Assembly: GCA_030620095.1 (NCBI GenBank)
Contig: JAUTXW010000878.1
Coordinates: 814,501-878,500 of the forward strand
Reading direction: 5' to 3'
DNA length: 64,000 bases
Source: Kuschelorhynchus macadamiae
Taxonomy: Eukaryota; Arthropoda; Insecta; Coleoptera; Curculionidae
In this document: piece by piece, positions 21,901 to 31,871 of the stretch
Layout: the number at the start of each line of letters is the position of its first letter
Numbering within the stretch: position 1 is the stretch's first letter
Made by a program: the position numbers and the translations under genes
The notes under the pieces: generated by a model
Databases searched by the model: none
Seen by the model: the letters and a program-made list of their open reading frames with translations, nothing else
What the model was told of the DNA's origin: nothing

Positions 21901-23139
21901 TTATAATTGTTTCACAATTTTAGTAAGAGGGTTGTAGCTAAATAATTTGTCATGTAAAATAAGACAATAAGCAGAAGTATCTTTTTTAATTGCATTGTGT
22001 GTCTCAAATTCAATTCTCATTACTACGGATCCCGTTTGAATTGTTTCTTTTTGATCGGAGCAATCAATATGTGTAATAGGACTAATGTTTTTGAATTGTT
22101 CAGGATTAAAAATGGGTTCATTTGGAACACCATAGTAAGACTGTCTAAAGTTGGCAAACATTTCGTATAAAGCAGAAAATTTGTTTTCTTCGAAATTTAA
22201 GTACAAATCGTGATAAGGATATCTTTCAGAATTTAAATATACTCTAATATTTGACAAGGTAATATTGTCAAATTTACTCATATCTTTAACAATTTTCCCT
22301 TTTCTGTTTTCTTGAAAGCCAATCACAACATGACGAGGAGCTTCTAGTTTACTAGTTGTTTTTACCGGCCATGTGTGACGGGTTGTTTCGGTTAGAGAAG
22401 AATATTCAACAAGTTCCCAACTCCTGAATCCTATCAATATATCTTTATTTGATTCTAATATTTTTGATAGAGCAAGTTGTTGTGGCATATCAACTAGAAT
22501 GTGAGGAACTTTCCAATAAATTTTATCGAAAGTAACCAATGGAGTGTCAGGAGCAGTAACAAGGTGTGCCGGATCTTCTTTGAAAATAACACCATCTAAA
22601 TCATCAGTTGATCTAATAAGAACCAATTCCTGTTTCATATTCATAATAATTTTTCTGTAATCTTCAAAAAATCCTAAAAGCATTTTTAGTGGTATGGATA
22701 CGGAGAATTTTCCATCATTATCAACTAAAATTGTATCACCTTCTTTCCGATGTGGAAACCAACCTGCATTTTCCAGTTTTAAACTTTCGTTGGTATTGTG
22801 AGAAAGATAGCTTTTTAAGGTTGATGCTAATCCAACATTTCTTATTGAATCTATAGTAATTCCGTTTAGTTCATAGCGGATTTCTCTGAACAAAAAGGCT
22901 ATACCATTGTTAATAAATAGCAATTCTTTCTTATATTTACCTTCTGTATTAGTTAATTTTCCTTCGATATAAAGTAAACTATCTGATGGTAGAGTGTAAG
23001 CATCGAGTTCTTGAATTGGGATCCTTATTTCATCATTGTAATCGAATTTTGAAGAAATATATGGTTGATATGTGTGAAGCTCAGAACTGACGATGGAATT
23101 GTCTACATAAAGCTTTTCGTTTACGTTTAATATGTTCAT
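21901..23139 (-). CDS. MCP: Major capsid protein, module A (double jelly-roll type)
   Basis: 412 residues, intact only in this left arm. Its layout fits a Polinton/adintovirus hexon-like protein. The first half has 'NDEIRIPIQ', 'YTLPSDSLLYIEGKL' and 'REIRYELNGI', then 'NAGW' and 'IPLKMLLGFFED'. The second half has 'IGFRSWELVEY', 'HVVIGFQENR', 'YPYHDLYLNFE' and a conserved end ('LILHDKLFSYNPL'). It shares this whole pattern with the module B protein (407 residues). It is shorter than the ~600-residue capsid of classic Polintons, so the assignment rests on pattern and gene neighbours. The left palindrome arm ends within it at 22,123. Confidence 0.7.
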   Translation of the reverse strand: MNILNVNEKLYVDNSIVSSELHTYQPYISSKFDYNDEIRIPIQELDAYTLPSDSLLYIEGKLTNTEGKYKKELLFINNGIAFLFREIRYELNGITIDSIRNVGLASTLKSYLSHNTNESLKLENAGWFPHRKEGDTILVDNDGKFSVSIPLKMLLGFFEDYRKIIMNMKQELVLIRSTDDLDGVIFKEDPAHLVTAPDTPLVTFDKIYWKVPHILVDMPQQLALSKILESNKDILIGFRSWELVEYSSLTETTRHTWPVKTTSKLEAPRHVVIGFQENRKGKIVKDMSKFDNITLSNIRVYLNSERYPYHDLYLNFEENKFSALYEMFANFRQSYYGVPNEPIFNPEQFKNISPITHIDCSDQKETIQTGSVVMRIEFETHNAIKKDTSAYCLILHDKLFSYNPLTKIVKQL

Positions 23140-23318
23140 TATTTTAAAACAGTGAAACCCAAGGATGTGAGAAATTTACGATTATCTCGTCTTAACTTGT
23201 TGGTGTTGGATTTGATACTGAACTGTTGTTTAGGCTTTTTCTTTTTATAAGTTTTTACTTTGTTGATAGTGGTAGGGGCAAGTCTCATCCCAAGGGCTCT
23301 ATTATATCTAACAACCAT
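23139..23318 (-). CDS. Small basic protein, module A
   Basis: 59 residues from the ATG at 23,318, which overlaps the end of the minor capsid gene. Its own stop overlaps the major capsid ATG (TAATG). It is very Lys/Arg-rich ('KTYKKKKPKQQF') and ends 'DNRKFLTSLGFTVLK'. The module B counterpart ends 'SKNKRVLLSLGFSLQ', and the acidic protein at 53,818 ends with a related 'KQIANLKCLGF' segment. A small, basic protein made next to capsid proteins could bind DNA in the particle, as core proteins do in adenoviruses. That is inference. Confidence 0.6.
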   Translation of the reverse strand: MVVRYNRALGMRLAPTTINKVKTYKKKKPKQQFSIKSNTNKLRRDNRKFLTSLGFTVLK

Positions 23319-23319
23319 T

Positions 23320-24018
23320 TTATATTTCACTTGTTTGTAAATGTAACCTTACTGTTATAGTTTCTCCTCTAATACTGATAAGTTCTCCGTCTTGATCAAC
23401 TATTTTAACTGTTATATTGTTAATTGCTTTGACGCTAACTGGAAAATACAAAATGGGCAAAGGAGATTCAACTATTTTATACCTTGGAGCTACAATTGGA
23501 TAAAACTGGTGAATAATATGAACAGGTTTACCATTATTGTAAGAACCGACACAAATATTACAGTCAATACAAATAGCATTCACCTTAGTTATTTTTGCAA
23601 CATTATCTGATTCTTCCTCTTTCATAGCTTCTAGTATCCTGCTATTAAAACCCAACATTTTTCCTATCGAATCTTCCTTGGTAAAATCAATTATTCTACT
23701 ACACATTAAAAAAGTTTTTAGAGTATTAACATTTGCTTTTAAAAGAAAAAAAAATTTTTCATTCGGAAATAAATCTTCTATACTTTCTCTTATGTATGTT
23801 TCTATATCTGTAATGTCATAAGTTCCGTCGGGAATAACAATTACTTTATTATCTATATAAAATTTATTATATCCTTCTTTTATATTGGGGATAGTCATAA
23901 ACGTTTCAAAATCAGCTAAACCCAGGTAATATTGTTTTTCATCCTCTAAATATATGGGCGGATTAAAATCAGCAGACAAAACAGAACTGTTTCCTGATAT
24001 GGCAATTGTGGTAGACAT
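23320..24018 (-). CDS. Minor capsid (penton-like) protein, module A
   Basis: 232 residues, intact. It opens 'IAISGNSSVLSADFNPPIYL', then 'YYLGLADFETF', 'VIPDGTYDITDIETYI', 'KVNAICIDCNIC' and 'PVHIIHQFYP', and ends in a strand-rich region. The module B protein is also 232 residues and follows the same plan. Size, beta-rich text and position between protease and major capsid fit the single-jelly-roll penton protein of Polintons. I cannot confirm the fold without structure prediction. Confidence 0.6.
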   Translation of the reverse strand: MSTTIAISGNSSVLSADFNPPIYLEDEKQYYLGLADFETFMTIPNIKEGYNKFYIDNKVIVIPDGTYDITDIETYIRESIEDLFPNEKFFFLLKANVNTLKTFLMCSRIIDFTKEDSIGKMLGFNSRILEAMKEEESDNVAKITKVNAICIDCNICVGSYNNGKPVHIIHQFYPIVAPRYKIVESPLPILYFPVSVKAINNITVKIVDQDGELISIRGETITVRLHLQTSEI

Positions 24019-24060
24019 TGCAGTTTATTTATGAATGAGATATTACAATAAATAATGAGT

Positions 24061-25002
24061 TTATATATTTTTTTGCAAAAATTTTAGGGATAGTTGACCA
24101 CAGTTATATGAATTAAATTTTCGTTTATTTTCATAAGTATAAAATACATCCACTTTGCCATTCGAATTAAAATATTTGAGAAGTTCAAAAGGTGGTTTTA
24201 AATTTCCATAACTATCAAAATATATTACATTTTTGTTATTTTTAATATAAGCAGTCCAATGAGATCCTTTATTTTGTTTTTTATCCAAATTTACAATACC
24301 ACATTCTTTCAGATTAATTTTTTTTGGAAGTTCATCGAGCATAAAAACACCTCTAAAGCCAGTTATTTTTAACAGCTTTACATATTTAATAATATCATTG
24401 TTCGTAAGTGCTCTTTTTGGAAAACTTATTTTGAGTTTTTTTTGTCTGATTGCTTTCATTTTGACGGATCCTCCTTTATGAGGTCTAATAAATAGTCCCT
24501 TTCCTTTATATGGTCTAATATATAATCCTTTGCCTTCTTTAGAAGCATTTTCCATTGCAATATTATGTCTATGTATTTCTTCTAGTTGCTGTTTAGCTGC
24601 TTTAGCATCATTTACTGCCTTAGCAATTCCTGCCGCGCCTCCACCTAGTGCACCCAGGGCGCCAAGAATGGGAAACAAAAGAGGTAGAAATCCTCCAATT
24701 TTTTTGGGTGTTCGAATGATACGTTTTTTTCTCAATTTAAGTTTACCCCCTTTTGTATTTTTTAATCCCAAACCAAACTTTCTTTTACCCTTCATTATTC
24801 CTGCAACACTTAAAGCTGCAATTTTTTCACCAATAGAAGAATCTTTAGCTTTTACCCTATCCCAGGCTTTTTTTTCTAATATTTGGTCAGATATGTGTCT
24901 TTTTGATAAATCTTCAGTCTGAGAGTAAGATATATCATGTTCTTTGCAAGCGGAATCCAATGGATTTATACCAGTAGAGGTAATACAGGCATTCAACATC
25001 AC
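24061..25002 (-). pseudogene. PLA2-adenain fusion protease, module A, 5' end lost (left arm)
   Basis: 313 codons are open but the true start is missing. Residues about 15-27 hold the phospholipase A2 catalytic motif 'LDSACKEHDISY', like parvovirus VP1. Next comes a basic region and a Gly/Ala-rich hydrophobic stretch (about 105-130), then two Lys/Gly-rich 'RPYKGKGLFIRPHKGG' repeats. Last is an adenain-type cysteine protease with 'GSHWTAY' (His), 'YFDSYGN' (Asp) and 'YNCGQLSLKFL' (Cys). The PLA2 calcium loop is not here. It lies on the minus strand at 43,737-43,915, past the palindrome. An in-frame stop lies just upstream. The protease half could still be made. Confidence 0.75.
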
Positions 25003-25653
25003 CTCCCCTCCAAGACGTACTGCTCATGCGCGAGTATAGCAGGGGTGGTCCTGGGACCTCACCTGCCTGCAAGAAGTGTTTACCTGTCACTTTTGTGCAC
25101 CTGTCTTAAGCGTGACACCTGGTTTGCACAGGTAGGTGTTATTTTTGAAAAAAAACTTCCAAGAAGCGAGCTTCGCCTCGCGTCATCACAAGAGCCGAGC
25201 CTCGCCTCGCCGAATTCCGAGAATTGTTTTTCTGTTAATATTCGACGTAAGACTAGAGGTCAGGTTCGCAGATAAGAAAAGGTCGAGGATGTAGATAACG
25301 AGATCTTTGTGTAGTATTGAGATGAGCAATAATAATGTTTTAATAAATAATATTTGTTTCGAATAATAGCTTATACCAGGTGATTAAAAATATGTATAGC
25401 ACACATAATTAATATATGTAATTGTTCAGTTGAAAAAAAATATTAATAAACACTTAAAACATAGAGTAAAGTTATTAAAATTTTGTGATACTTGTTTAGT
25501 GAATTATGTATTTGGTGTAAATAGTATTAGGTCTATGATTTTAATGTCAAAATAGAACAGTGCAAAAATATGCAAATTAAAATGTAAAAAGAAACTACTA
25601 CGGTTTATTTTATGTGTTGTTGGTTTTACTTAGTGGGTCTCGTAATTCGAACT
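25003..25653. other. GC-rich unrelated stretch joined to the PLA2 gene
   Basis: Bases 25,003-25,270 are GC-rich, with repeated 'gaggcgaagctcg'-like and 'acaggtg/cacctgt' motifs, unlike the AT-rich viral genes around them. It looks like foreign DNA captured at the break in the PLA2 gene. From 25,270 to 25,653 the sequence is AT-rich and non-coding. Confidence 0.5.
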
Positions 25654-26183
25654 ATGGCAGGAGAAAATTCAATTTTGTGTCTTGATATCCAGAGATTTAA
25701 TTGTGCCTCTGGATTTATTCCAAAAGAACTAGCTGTGTATGATGGAACACGTTGTTCAAATTTTCTTTTCAAACCACCATATGACAAAAGCATGTTAAAA
25801 GGCCAGGATTTAAAAACGATATCTTATCTCGAAAACTCATATCATGGTCTAATATGGGAGTCTGGTTTAGTAGACTTGAACGAAATAGCAAATATCTTAG
25901 AACATGCGATGAAAAGATATGATGCCCCCAAAATATACGTCAAAGGAGATGAAAAGGTGAATTTTCAAAGAAAATTTATAAGTGCGGAAAAAATTTGGAG
26001 AGTGAACCGAAGCTAAACAAGTTTAAGAAAGTTCCCGAATGTCACTTTCACAAGGATCCATATGGCACTACTTGGCATTGTGCATTATCAAACACCAAGT
26101 TGTTATATGGTTATAAATACTGTTTTTTTTGTTTAAAGATCAATAAATTATTTGTAGAAAACATGGAAATAAAACGTATATGA
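25654..26183 (+). pseudogene. DIQ-F family protein, copy C, frameshifted (left arm)
   Basis: From the ATG at 25,654 the frame reads 'ILCLDIQRF', 'GFIPKELAVYDG', 'YHGLIWESG' and 'KIYVKGDEK', matching copies A and B in order. The frame stops at 26,016, and the Cys/His tail ('CHFHKDPYGTTWHCALSN') continues in another frame to 26,183. One frameshift near 25,985 explains this. The identical break is present in the right arm, so it predates the palindrome. Confidence 0.7.
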
Positions 26184-26205
26184 AAAAAATATTTATTTTA
26201 TTAAG

Positions 26206-26403
26206 TCACTCTACATTATTTTTATCTATCCAACTATTATACTTATCACTGAAACCTAACCATTTTACGAATACTCTATTGTTTTTACGTTTTAACACCT
26301 TTTCAACTAAATAAATGTCTGGATATTTAACTTTTTGCAATTGAAGTTCATAGAATCCTTCTTTAATGTCTTGTTTTTCTGCATCTTGAAGTAGGTATGT
26401 CAC
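26206..26403 (-). pseudogene. Integrase C-terminal chromodomain fragment (left arm)
   Basis: 65 codons matching the end of the element's main integrase (47,440-47,635). 'YLLQDAEKQDI' and 'DIYLVEKVLKRKNNRVFVKW' precede a conserved 'LGFSDKYNSWIDK'. The catalytic core is absent. It is the leftover of a second Polinton integrase and belongs with module B rather than A. It converges with DIQ-F copy C. Confidence 0.75.
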
Positions 26404-26761
26404 TGGATTTGTAAGTTAAACTTTTTTTAATATAAATTCGGTTTGGATTTATAAAAATTTGCACTTATAGTGTGTTATTAGTATAGGTTTTTAATATAAA
26501 AAAAACATAACATATTTTAATATTTTATTTAATATTATCAGATGATCTGAAACCTTTATTTCCCCCTAATGTCCCAAAAAGAATACTGTTAGTCGATACA
26601 AAAGTGCAATTAATAGATTTTTTTTTTTGATGATGATTTGTGCAATTTTTTCTGATTTACAAATTTTAGATGCGATGCAATTAATAGATTTTTTTTGATG
26701 ATGATTTGTGCAATTTTGTCTGATTTACAAATTTTAGATGTGATATTTGAATGATTAAATA

Positions 26762-26994
26762 AAACTATAAATACATTCTTGATCAATGATGCCCGCTCCG
26801 ACGTCGATTCCATATTTGGCCCGATCTTGAATGGATTTCAGCGTAGAATCCTTGTGGTATTTCAATTTGTATGCCTGTGTCAATTTTTGATGATGGTTCA
26901 ATGGTGTGGTCTTCTACGCTGAAAAGATCGAATCCAGCCGCTTCAGAGGTAAATTGTCTAGGAGCTAGAGCCTCTGGGTGTGTTTTTTCTTAAT
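26762..26994 (-). pseudogene. dUTPase relic (left arm)
   Basis: On the minus strand the translation contains 'TSEAAGFDLFSVEDH', 'IDTGIQIEIPQGFYAEIHSRS' in part and 'YGIDVGAGIIDQE', which are motifs 1, 2 and 3 of trimeric dUTPase in order. Frame changes before motif 1 and after motif 2 break it. Motifs 4 and 5 are not seen. dUTPase keeps uracil out of DNA and is often carried by DNA viruses. The mirror copy carries the same lesions. Confidence 0.75.
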
Positions 26995-27059
26995 TTAATC
27001 TGAAAAAAAAAGTAAATTTAGTTATTATATGAAGTAAATATTGGTATTCAACAAATTTA

Positions 27060-27287
27060 TTAATTTAATGCCTGCCTGGATAGTTGGTTTTGTTGTTGTT
27101 GTTGATGATGAGACTGATGTTTTATTCGTTCTAATCTACGAAATTCCCTTTTTACACTTTTTGAAGCACCTATCGGACTTTGTCGCAGTACCAAATGGTT
27201 GGATACGTAACGGATAGGATCATAAGTTTCGAATGTTCCATCTTCATCCCAGCTATAATCAACCAATTGTGATGATGATGGCACTGC

Positions 27288-27321
<34 letters not shown>

Positions 27322-27398
27322 GGTGCTGTTGTCAACGATGACGACGACGACGACGATGATGATGGTGCATCAAAAAGTTTGGTTCTTGGTGTAGTCAT
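27060..27398 (-). CDS. Low-complexity Ser/Thr/Gln protein (left arm)
   Basis: 112 residues. The start 'MTTPRTKLFDA' leads into Ser and Thr runs encoded by triplet repeats, then a unique middle ('VDYSWDEDGTFETYDPIRYV'), then a basic Gln-rich end. It precedes the dUTPase relic on the same strand, with a plausible AG splice acceptor between them (near 27,000), so it may be an upstream exon or a separate gene. In the right arm, repeat-length change has shifted the frame near the start. Function unknown. Confidence 0.45.
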
Positions 27399-28225
27399 TC
27401 TTTTTTGATTTATTCTAAAAAAAAAATAAAAAAAATAGTAATTTTTTTGTAGATCCTGTTTATTATGATATTTTTTGATATATTTAATTTTTTAGAATAT
27501 AACCTTTTAATATTGTGGTTTACTTTTTGTTCTAGGTGCTTTATTCGAAACAGATAATAGATAAATTAGAAAAATTAAAAACATGAATATTGTTTTTTTA
27601 TTAGGTAAATTTTAGTTTTAAGGAAATCACCATGGTAAAGTATCTGTATATTTGTAATTGACGATTCTTTTATCGTCGTAAGGATTTAGAGCAACTTTTG
27701 TCTGATTAAATGTATAAACTTTATGTAATTTTTGATACAATCATTTTTTGATTAACATTATTACAAGTATTATTAAAAATACGTTGATAATAGTCATCAA
27801 AAGTTATAATCAAATACAAGTCACGTTGCACGACGTACATTGCATTTTGCTTTTTCGTTATCGAATACAATTCACGTTGCAAAATATTAGGAAAATTTCT
27901 GTTTTTGCTAGTAATTATGATAAAAGATAAAGAAACATTTACTGTGGACGTGGTGTTATAATATGTAACGGAGCAAATTTTGTTGAAAATTTCCTTTGAA
28001 ATTAATGAATACTTTTATCGTCGTCTTCGTCAAAATTGCTAATTTTTTCAATGATAAATTTGTATTTATACTCATCCAGAGTTTGCGTTTGGTATCAGTT
28101 TTATGTCTATCCGTTTTTTTGGAAACAGCCAAACGAAAATATTCAAGATGGTAACAGTACCCAGTACACTTGTTGTATTTTCTGAAGATAAAATAAACAT
28201 TCCTGTGCGTCACGTCTTGGTTGTT
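27399..28225. other. Intergenic spacer of the left arm
   Basis: AT-rich DNA between two divergent gene starts. An ORF on the minus strand (27,956-28,213) and one on the plus (27,748-27,930) show no recognisable motif. It likely holds promoters for the genes on both sides. The mirror lies at 37,446-38,272. Confidence 0.4.
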
Positions 28226-28831
28226 ATGAAACAGCTTTTTCAGTAAGTATTTGTTAAAGTGTTAGTGAACGTACCATTTATTATAATAACAGCTCCTTTT
28301 ATTACATTTTGTGCAAGAATTTATTTAGCTAGGTGCTGTAGCTTATTTTATATATTCCATAAATTTATATAGCACATGTTTTTTTAATTTTGAAAGCTTT
28401 TCAGTGAAGCAATATTTTTTATTTTTGCAAAAATACTGAATATATAAAAATGATTCCTATGAGGTGTTATAAAACCTGTATTTAGAGAAGTTTTTTGTTT
28501 CCTTTCAGATATGGTGTTGATAGGATTCTCGAAAGGGATGATAAGGTGTATATACACCTTACTTATAGTCCCCGGAGAGAAACCTTGAAAAGAAAATTTG
28601 GAAATCTCCCCGTACGCTATCTACGGACAAAAATCAATAATGATGAGGAATTTAGGATACTCGAAAGAGTGGTAAAACGGTTCAGATTTAATCTTGTGGA
28701 CGAGGATGTGGAAACAACTGTTAGTGAGCAACAACGACGAACACTGCCATCAACATCATCGTCGTCGTCGTCGTCGAAACGGCAAAAGTTGACTGTGGAG
28801 GAGGTCTATTCCTCCAGCGAGGATGAAGAGC

Positions 28832-28866
<35 letters not shown>

Positions 28867-29631
28867 CTAGAACAAACAAATGTAAATTCATTTTAGTAAT
28901 TTTAGTGTTCTTTTTTCAGATTTAAATATAGTTAGAATAGTATATTTATTCTTTTATTACAGAAAAATCAACTAACTTTGATAGGTTATAATTACCTAAG
29001 CTTAAAAAAGTGTTGGACTTCAAAATCATTACATGATGTGATTGTTGCTGAGGTTCTGGATGAGGTAAAAATCATTAACCTGTTACTAAAATCTTGTCCG
29101 TGCAGATCCTTTGTAGCCGGTGGTTATCCTAGTTATTTAGTAGGTCGAACCAAAACTTACGCAGATATTGACATGTTTATTGAACTTAGTCCTGTATGTG
29201 AAGCGGTATGTTTATTGATTTTAAATATACTGATAGAGAAACTTAAGGAAAATGGTTATAGAAGTGTACAAAGTATAACAACTGTAAATAATTACTCAAC
29301 AAAATTTTTCTTACGAAATGTTGTCGTCAAAAAAGGTTTTTTATTACAATTGATATTTTTGAAAGAAAACTCTAACCATTTAACTTTTGAAGAACTAATT
29401 ATACATACGATAACTAATTTTGATTTAGAGATATGTAAAACTGCTTTATTTAGGCAAAATAATTCGTTACATACAATTCAAATTAATCAAATGAAGAAAA
29501 TTGAAAATTGTATTCCAAGAAATCTTAATCGTCGTGATAAATATATAGAAAGACGCCTTGAAAATGGATTGAATGTAGACACCTTAGCAATGATATGTCT
29601 GAAAAAAATAACATGTCTAAAAGTAGGATAA
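28226..29631 (+). CDS. Nucleotidyltransferase-like protein with introns (left arm)
   Basis: Three exons are inferred: 28,226-28,242, 28,509-28,881 and 28,963-29,631, joined at GTAAGT/CAG and GTAAAT/CAG borders. The frames agree across both joins, giving 352 residues. The middle exon has a basic region, Ser-rich and acidic stretches, and about 12 consecutive Gln. The last exon has 'SFVAGGYPSYLVGRTKTYADIDMFI' (given as GG-x9-12-D-x-D), the pattern of the polymerase-beta nucleotidyltransferase fold. It converges on DIQ-F copy B and shares opposed AATAAA signals. The substrate is unknown. Splicing is unproven. Confidence 0.6.
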
Positions 29632-29675
29632 CGATTTGAATAAATACAATTTACATAATATTTTAGTTTTTTATT

Positions 29676-30230
29676 TCAATCTTCATTACAATTTCTACAT
29701 TTAAATGTATTCCAATGATATAAATTAAATACGTTTTCCAAGGTACAATTTAATGTGTTACTATCATGTTGCTGACAACGATATGACTTGAATATATTTT
29801 GTAATTCGGCCAAGGGTGGACATCCTCTTGTTTCCAAATCAATAACGGTGTAATTTGTTTTGAACAATAATCGGGTCAACCACTCCAATTTCTGATTTCC
29901 CTTTACTGCAATGATATTGTCGGTGTAGTCGTTATTCCAAGAGTCCACAGTGTCATATCCATTTTCTTCATTAATAAAATCTTTTATAAACTCAGTCAGA
30001 TTTTCATATTCCAAATTTTCAAAAGCATCGTTTGACCATTCCAAGCCATGTACGTTGTTGGTTAACCATTTCATGTGATTTCTAATTTGGTCTTTGCAAA
30101 AGTCCAATTCAAAAGGAAGTTTAACTGAAGCATGTTTATAATTTTTATTTGAGGTATTAAGAATTGCAATTTCCTTGCACAAAAAAGTTGAGCTGCCATA
30201 TTGAAATCCTTGTATATCTATTACAAACAT
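29676..30230 (-). CDS. DIQ-F family protein, copy B (left arm)
   Basis: 184 residues, intact. It shows 'FVIDIQGFQYGSSTF', 'CKEIAILNT', 'NVHGLEWSNDAF', 'IIAVKGNQKLEWL' and a Cys-rich end (C-x2-C close to the C-terminus, 'CRNCNED'). It has about 35 more residues in the middle than copy A. It follows the module B capsid gene just as copy A follows the module A one, so it belongs to the capsid block. No known domain was recognised. Confidence 0.7.
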   Translation of the reverse strand: MFVIDIQGFQYGSSTFLCKEIAILNTSNKNYKHASVKLPFELDFCKDQIRNHMKWLTNNVHGLEWSNDAFENLEYENLTEFIKDFINEENGYDTVDSWNNDYTDNIIAVKGNQKLEWLTRLLFKTNYTVIDLETRGCPPLAELQNIFKSYRCQQHDSNTLNCTLENVFNLYHWNTFKCRNCNED

Positions 30231-30337
30231 GACTCTTTACAAAACGTTCACTATACTGCTGCTGCTGCTGCTGAGACTACTCCACCTTTTACCGCGAACA
30301 ATCGATGACTGACGTTTTACTTTTCACACTTTGAAAT

Positions 30338-31561
30338 TTAATATACTTTAACTGTACTGGTTAAAGGATTGTATTTGACTAAACGATCGTGTAGAATCAA
30401 ACAGAATGCTGAGGTATTGTTTGTTATTGTTTTAGTTGTTTCGAATTCAATGCGAATATCAACAGCTCCACCTTTTAGGATGTCTTCACCTTGACGTGAA
30501 CAGTCAACAACAATTAATGCTGCTTTAGTCTTGTATGTTGTTGGGTCATAACACGGATCACTCTGATTTTTATAATAATAGGATTTTTGAAAATGTTGAT
30601 ACATTTCATACGCAAGCGCATATTTATTGTTATCAAAGTCCAAATTTAGATTATCGTATGGAAACATATCAGAGTTCAAATACACCTTCAAATTTAATAA
30701 ACTGCAATGCTGAAAATGACTCGCATTTTTCGCAATATTATTTTTCACACCAGTTTGAAAACCAATGATGATAAAACGAGGCTTCTCCAATTGATTTGAT
30801 GATTTCACTGCCCATGTGTGGTTTTTGCTTTGCTGCAGTTGTGGGTATTCATGTAGTTCCCAACTTCTGAAAGCAATCGTTAATTCCCTGTTACTTTCAA
30901 ATTGTTTAAGTAAACGTAATTTTTGAGTATCACTAACGGTAACATGAGGCATTTTCCACAATATCTTACTCAGTGTAACTTTATAGGTTTCCTTTTTGTC
31001 ATTTTTTTGCATGATTCCCTCTGTATCAGAATTGCTTCTAATTAATATTAATTCTTGACGAATATTCATGATTATCTTATGAAAATCCTCCGTAAAACCC
31101 ATCAACATTTTTAGCGGAATACAAACATTAAAACTACCGTTACCATCCAAAATTTTTGGATTGTCTTCACAATCCCATCCAGCATTCTGAAGTGCAAAAT
31201 ATTCAGCTTTCGAAAATGATACGTAACCTTTCATTGTTGTGGCTATGCCGGGATTTCGAACCCGATCGATAACCACTCCACCTAGTTCATAGCGAATTTC
31301 ATCAAACAAATGAACAATTCCGTTATTGATAAAAGTTACATTATCACTATAGGTATTATCGTTTTTAAGCAACTTTCCTTCAATGTATAAAAAGCTTTGA
31401 CTCGGTAACGTGTATAAATCTTGTGTTTGTATTGGTATTCTAATTTCATCGTTATTGTTTAGAGTTGTTGAGGAATAAGGTTGATGTGTATGGTATTGAT
31501 AATTTATGATTGAGTCATCATTTAGCACATTTTCTCCCACTTTTAACATGTTATAACTCAT
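30338..31561 (-). CDS. MCP: Major capsid protein, module B (left arm)
   Basis: 407 residues, intact. It is collinear with module A: 'NNDEIRIPIQTQDLYTLPSQ', 'FLYIEGKL', 'FDEIRYELGGVVID', 'IPLKMLMGFTED', 'IAFRSWELHEY', 'FIIIGFQTG', 'FPYDNLNLDFD' and 'LILHDRLVKYNPL'. Roughly half the residues differ from module A, so the two are old relatives and not a recent copy. The double-jelly-roll assignment is by pattern and context. Its right-arm copy is identical except for Ser-to-Ile near residue 328. Confidence 0.7.
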   Translation of the reverse strand: MSYNMLKVGENVLNDDSIINYQYHTHQPYSSTTLNNNDEIRIPIQTQDLYTLPSQSFLYIEGKLLKNDNTYSDNVTFINNGIVHLFDEIRYELGGVVIDRVRNPGIATTMKGYVSFSKAEYFALQNAGWDCEDNPKILDGNGSFNVCIPLKMLMGFTEDFHKIIMNIRQELILIRSNSDTEGIMQKNDKKETYKVTLSKILWKMPHVTVSDTQKLRLLKQFESNRELTIAFRSWELHEYPQLQQSKNHTWAVKSSNQLEKPRFIIIGFQTGVKNNIAKNASHFQHCSLLNLKVYLNSDMFPYDNLNLDFDNNKYALAYEMYQHFQKSYYYKNQSDPCYDPTTYKTKAALIVVDCSRQGEDILKGGAVDIRIEFETTKTITNNTSAFCLILHDRLVKYNPLTSTVKVY

Positions 31562-31672
31562 TGTCTTTGTGCCTATATCTACACTTGCAAACTAATATAA
31601 TAAAAATTCTTTCCAAACATGTAGTAATCCGTAATTTAAAACTACACCAAAATCTTTGTAATTTTCCAATTT

Positions 31673-31870
31673 TTAATTTTGATTTTTCTTCTTCTCGTCC
31701 TCCTGTAAACTGAATCCCAGTGAGAGTAGTACACGTTTGTTTTTAGATGTTAACTCCTTAAACGTTCTGGTGGAACTAATAGTTGTCTGTTCATCTAATT
31801 GGGTTTTATGACAATTTTCAAACGAGTCCTTTGGTATATTTAAAGAATTATGATTATACAGAAAAACCAT
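31673..31870 (-). CDS. Small basic protein, module B (left arm)
   Basis: 65 residues between the minor and major capsid genes, as in module A. It is less basic overall than its module A counterpart but keeps the C-terminal motif 'LTSKNKRVLLSLGF' and a charged tail ('EDEKKKNQN'). The ATG at 31,870 follows the minor capsid stop directly. A particle-associated role is inferred from position only. Confidence 0.55.
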   Translation of the reverse strand: MVFLYNHNSLNIPKDSFENCHKTQLDEQTTISSTRTFKELTSKNKRVLLSLGFSLQEDEKKKNQN

Positions 31871-31871
31871 T

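Noticed and set aside
21901..23139. Possible parvovirus/bidnavirus origin of the capsid because of the nearby PLA2 motif
   Set aside because: The capsid text does not resemble a parvovirus VP. The length, gene order, PolB, integrase, ATPase and adenain protease fit a Polinton/adintovirus. PLA2 alone does not place the element.
24530..24922. 130-codon ORF antisense to the PLA2-protease (and its mirror at 40,751)
   Set aside because: It is the complement of a strong coding frame with recognised motifs. Its own text has no motif and reflects the codon bias of the real gene.
27956..28213. 85-codon ORF in the left-arm spacer
   Set aside because: It breaks in the mirror copy and overlaps the likely promoter and first exon of the nucleotidyltransferase-like gene.
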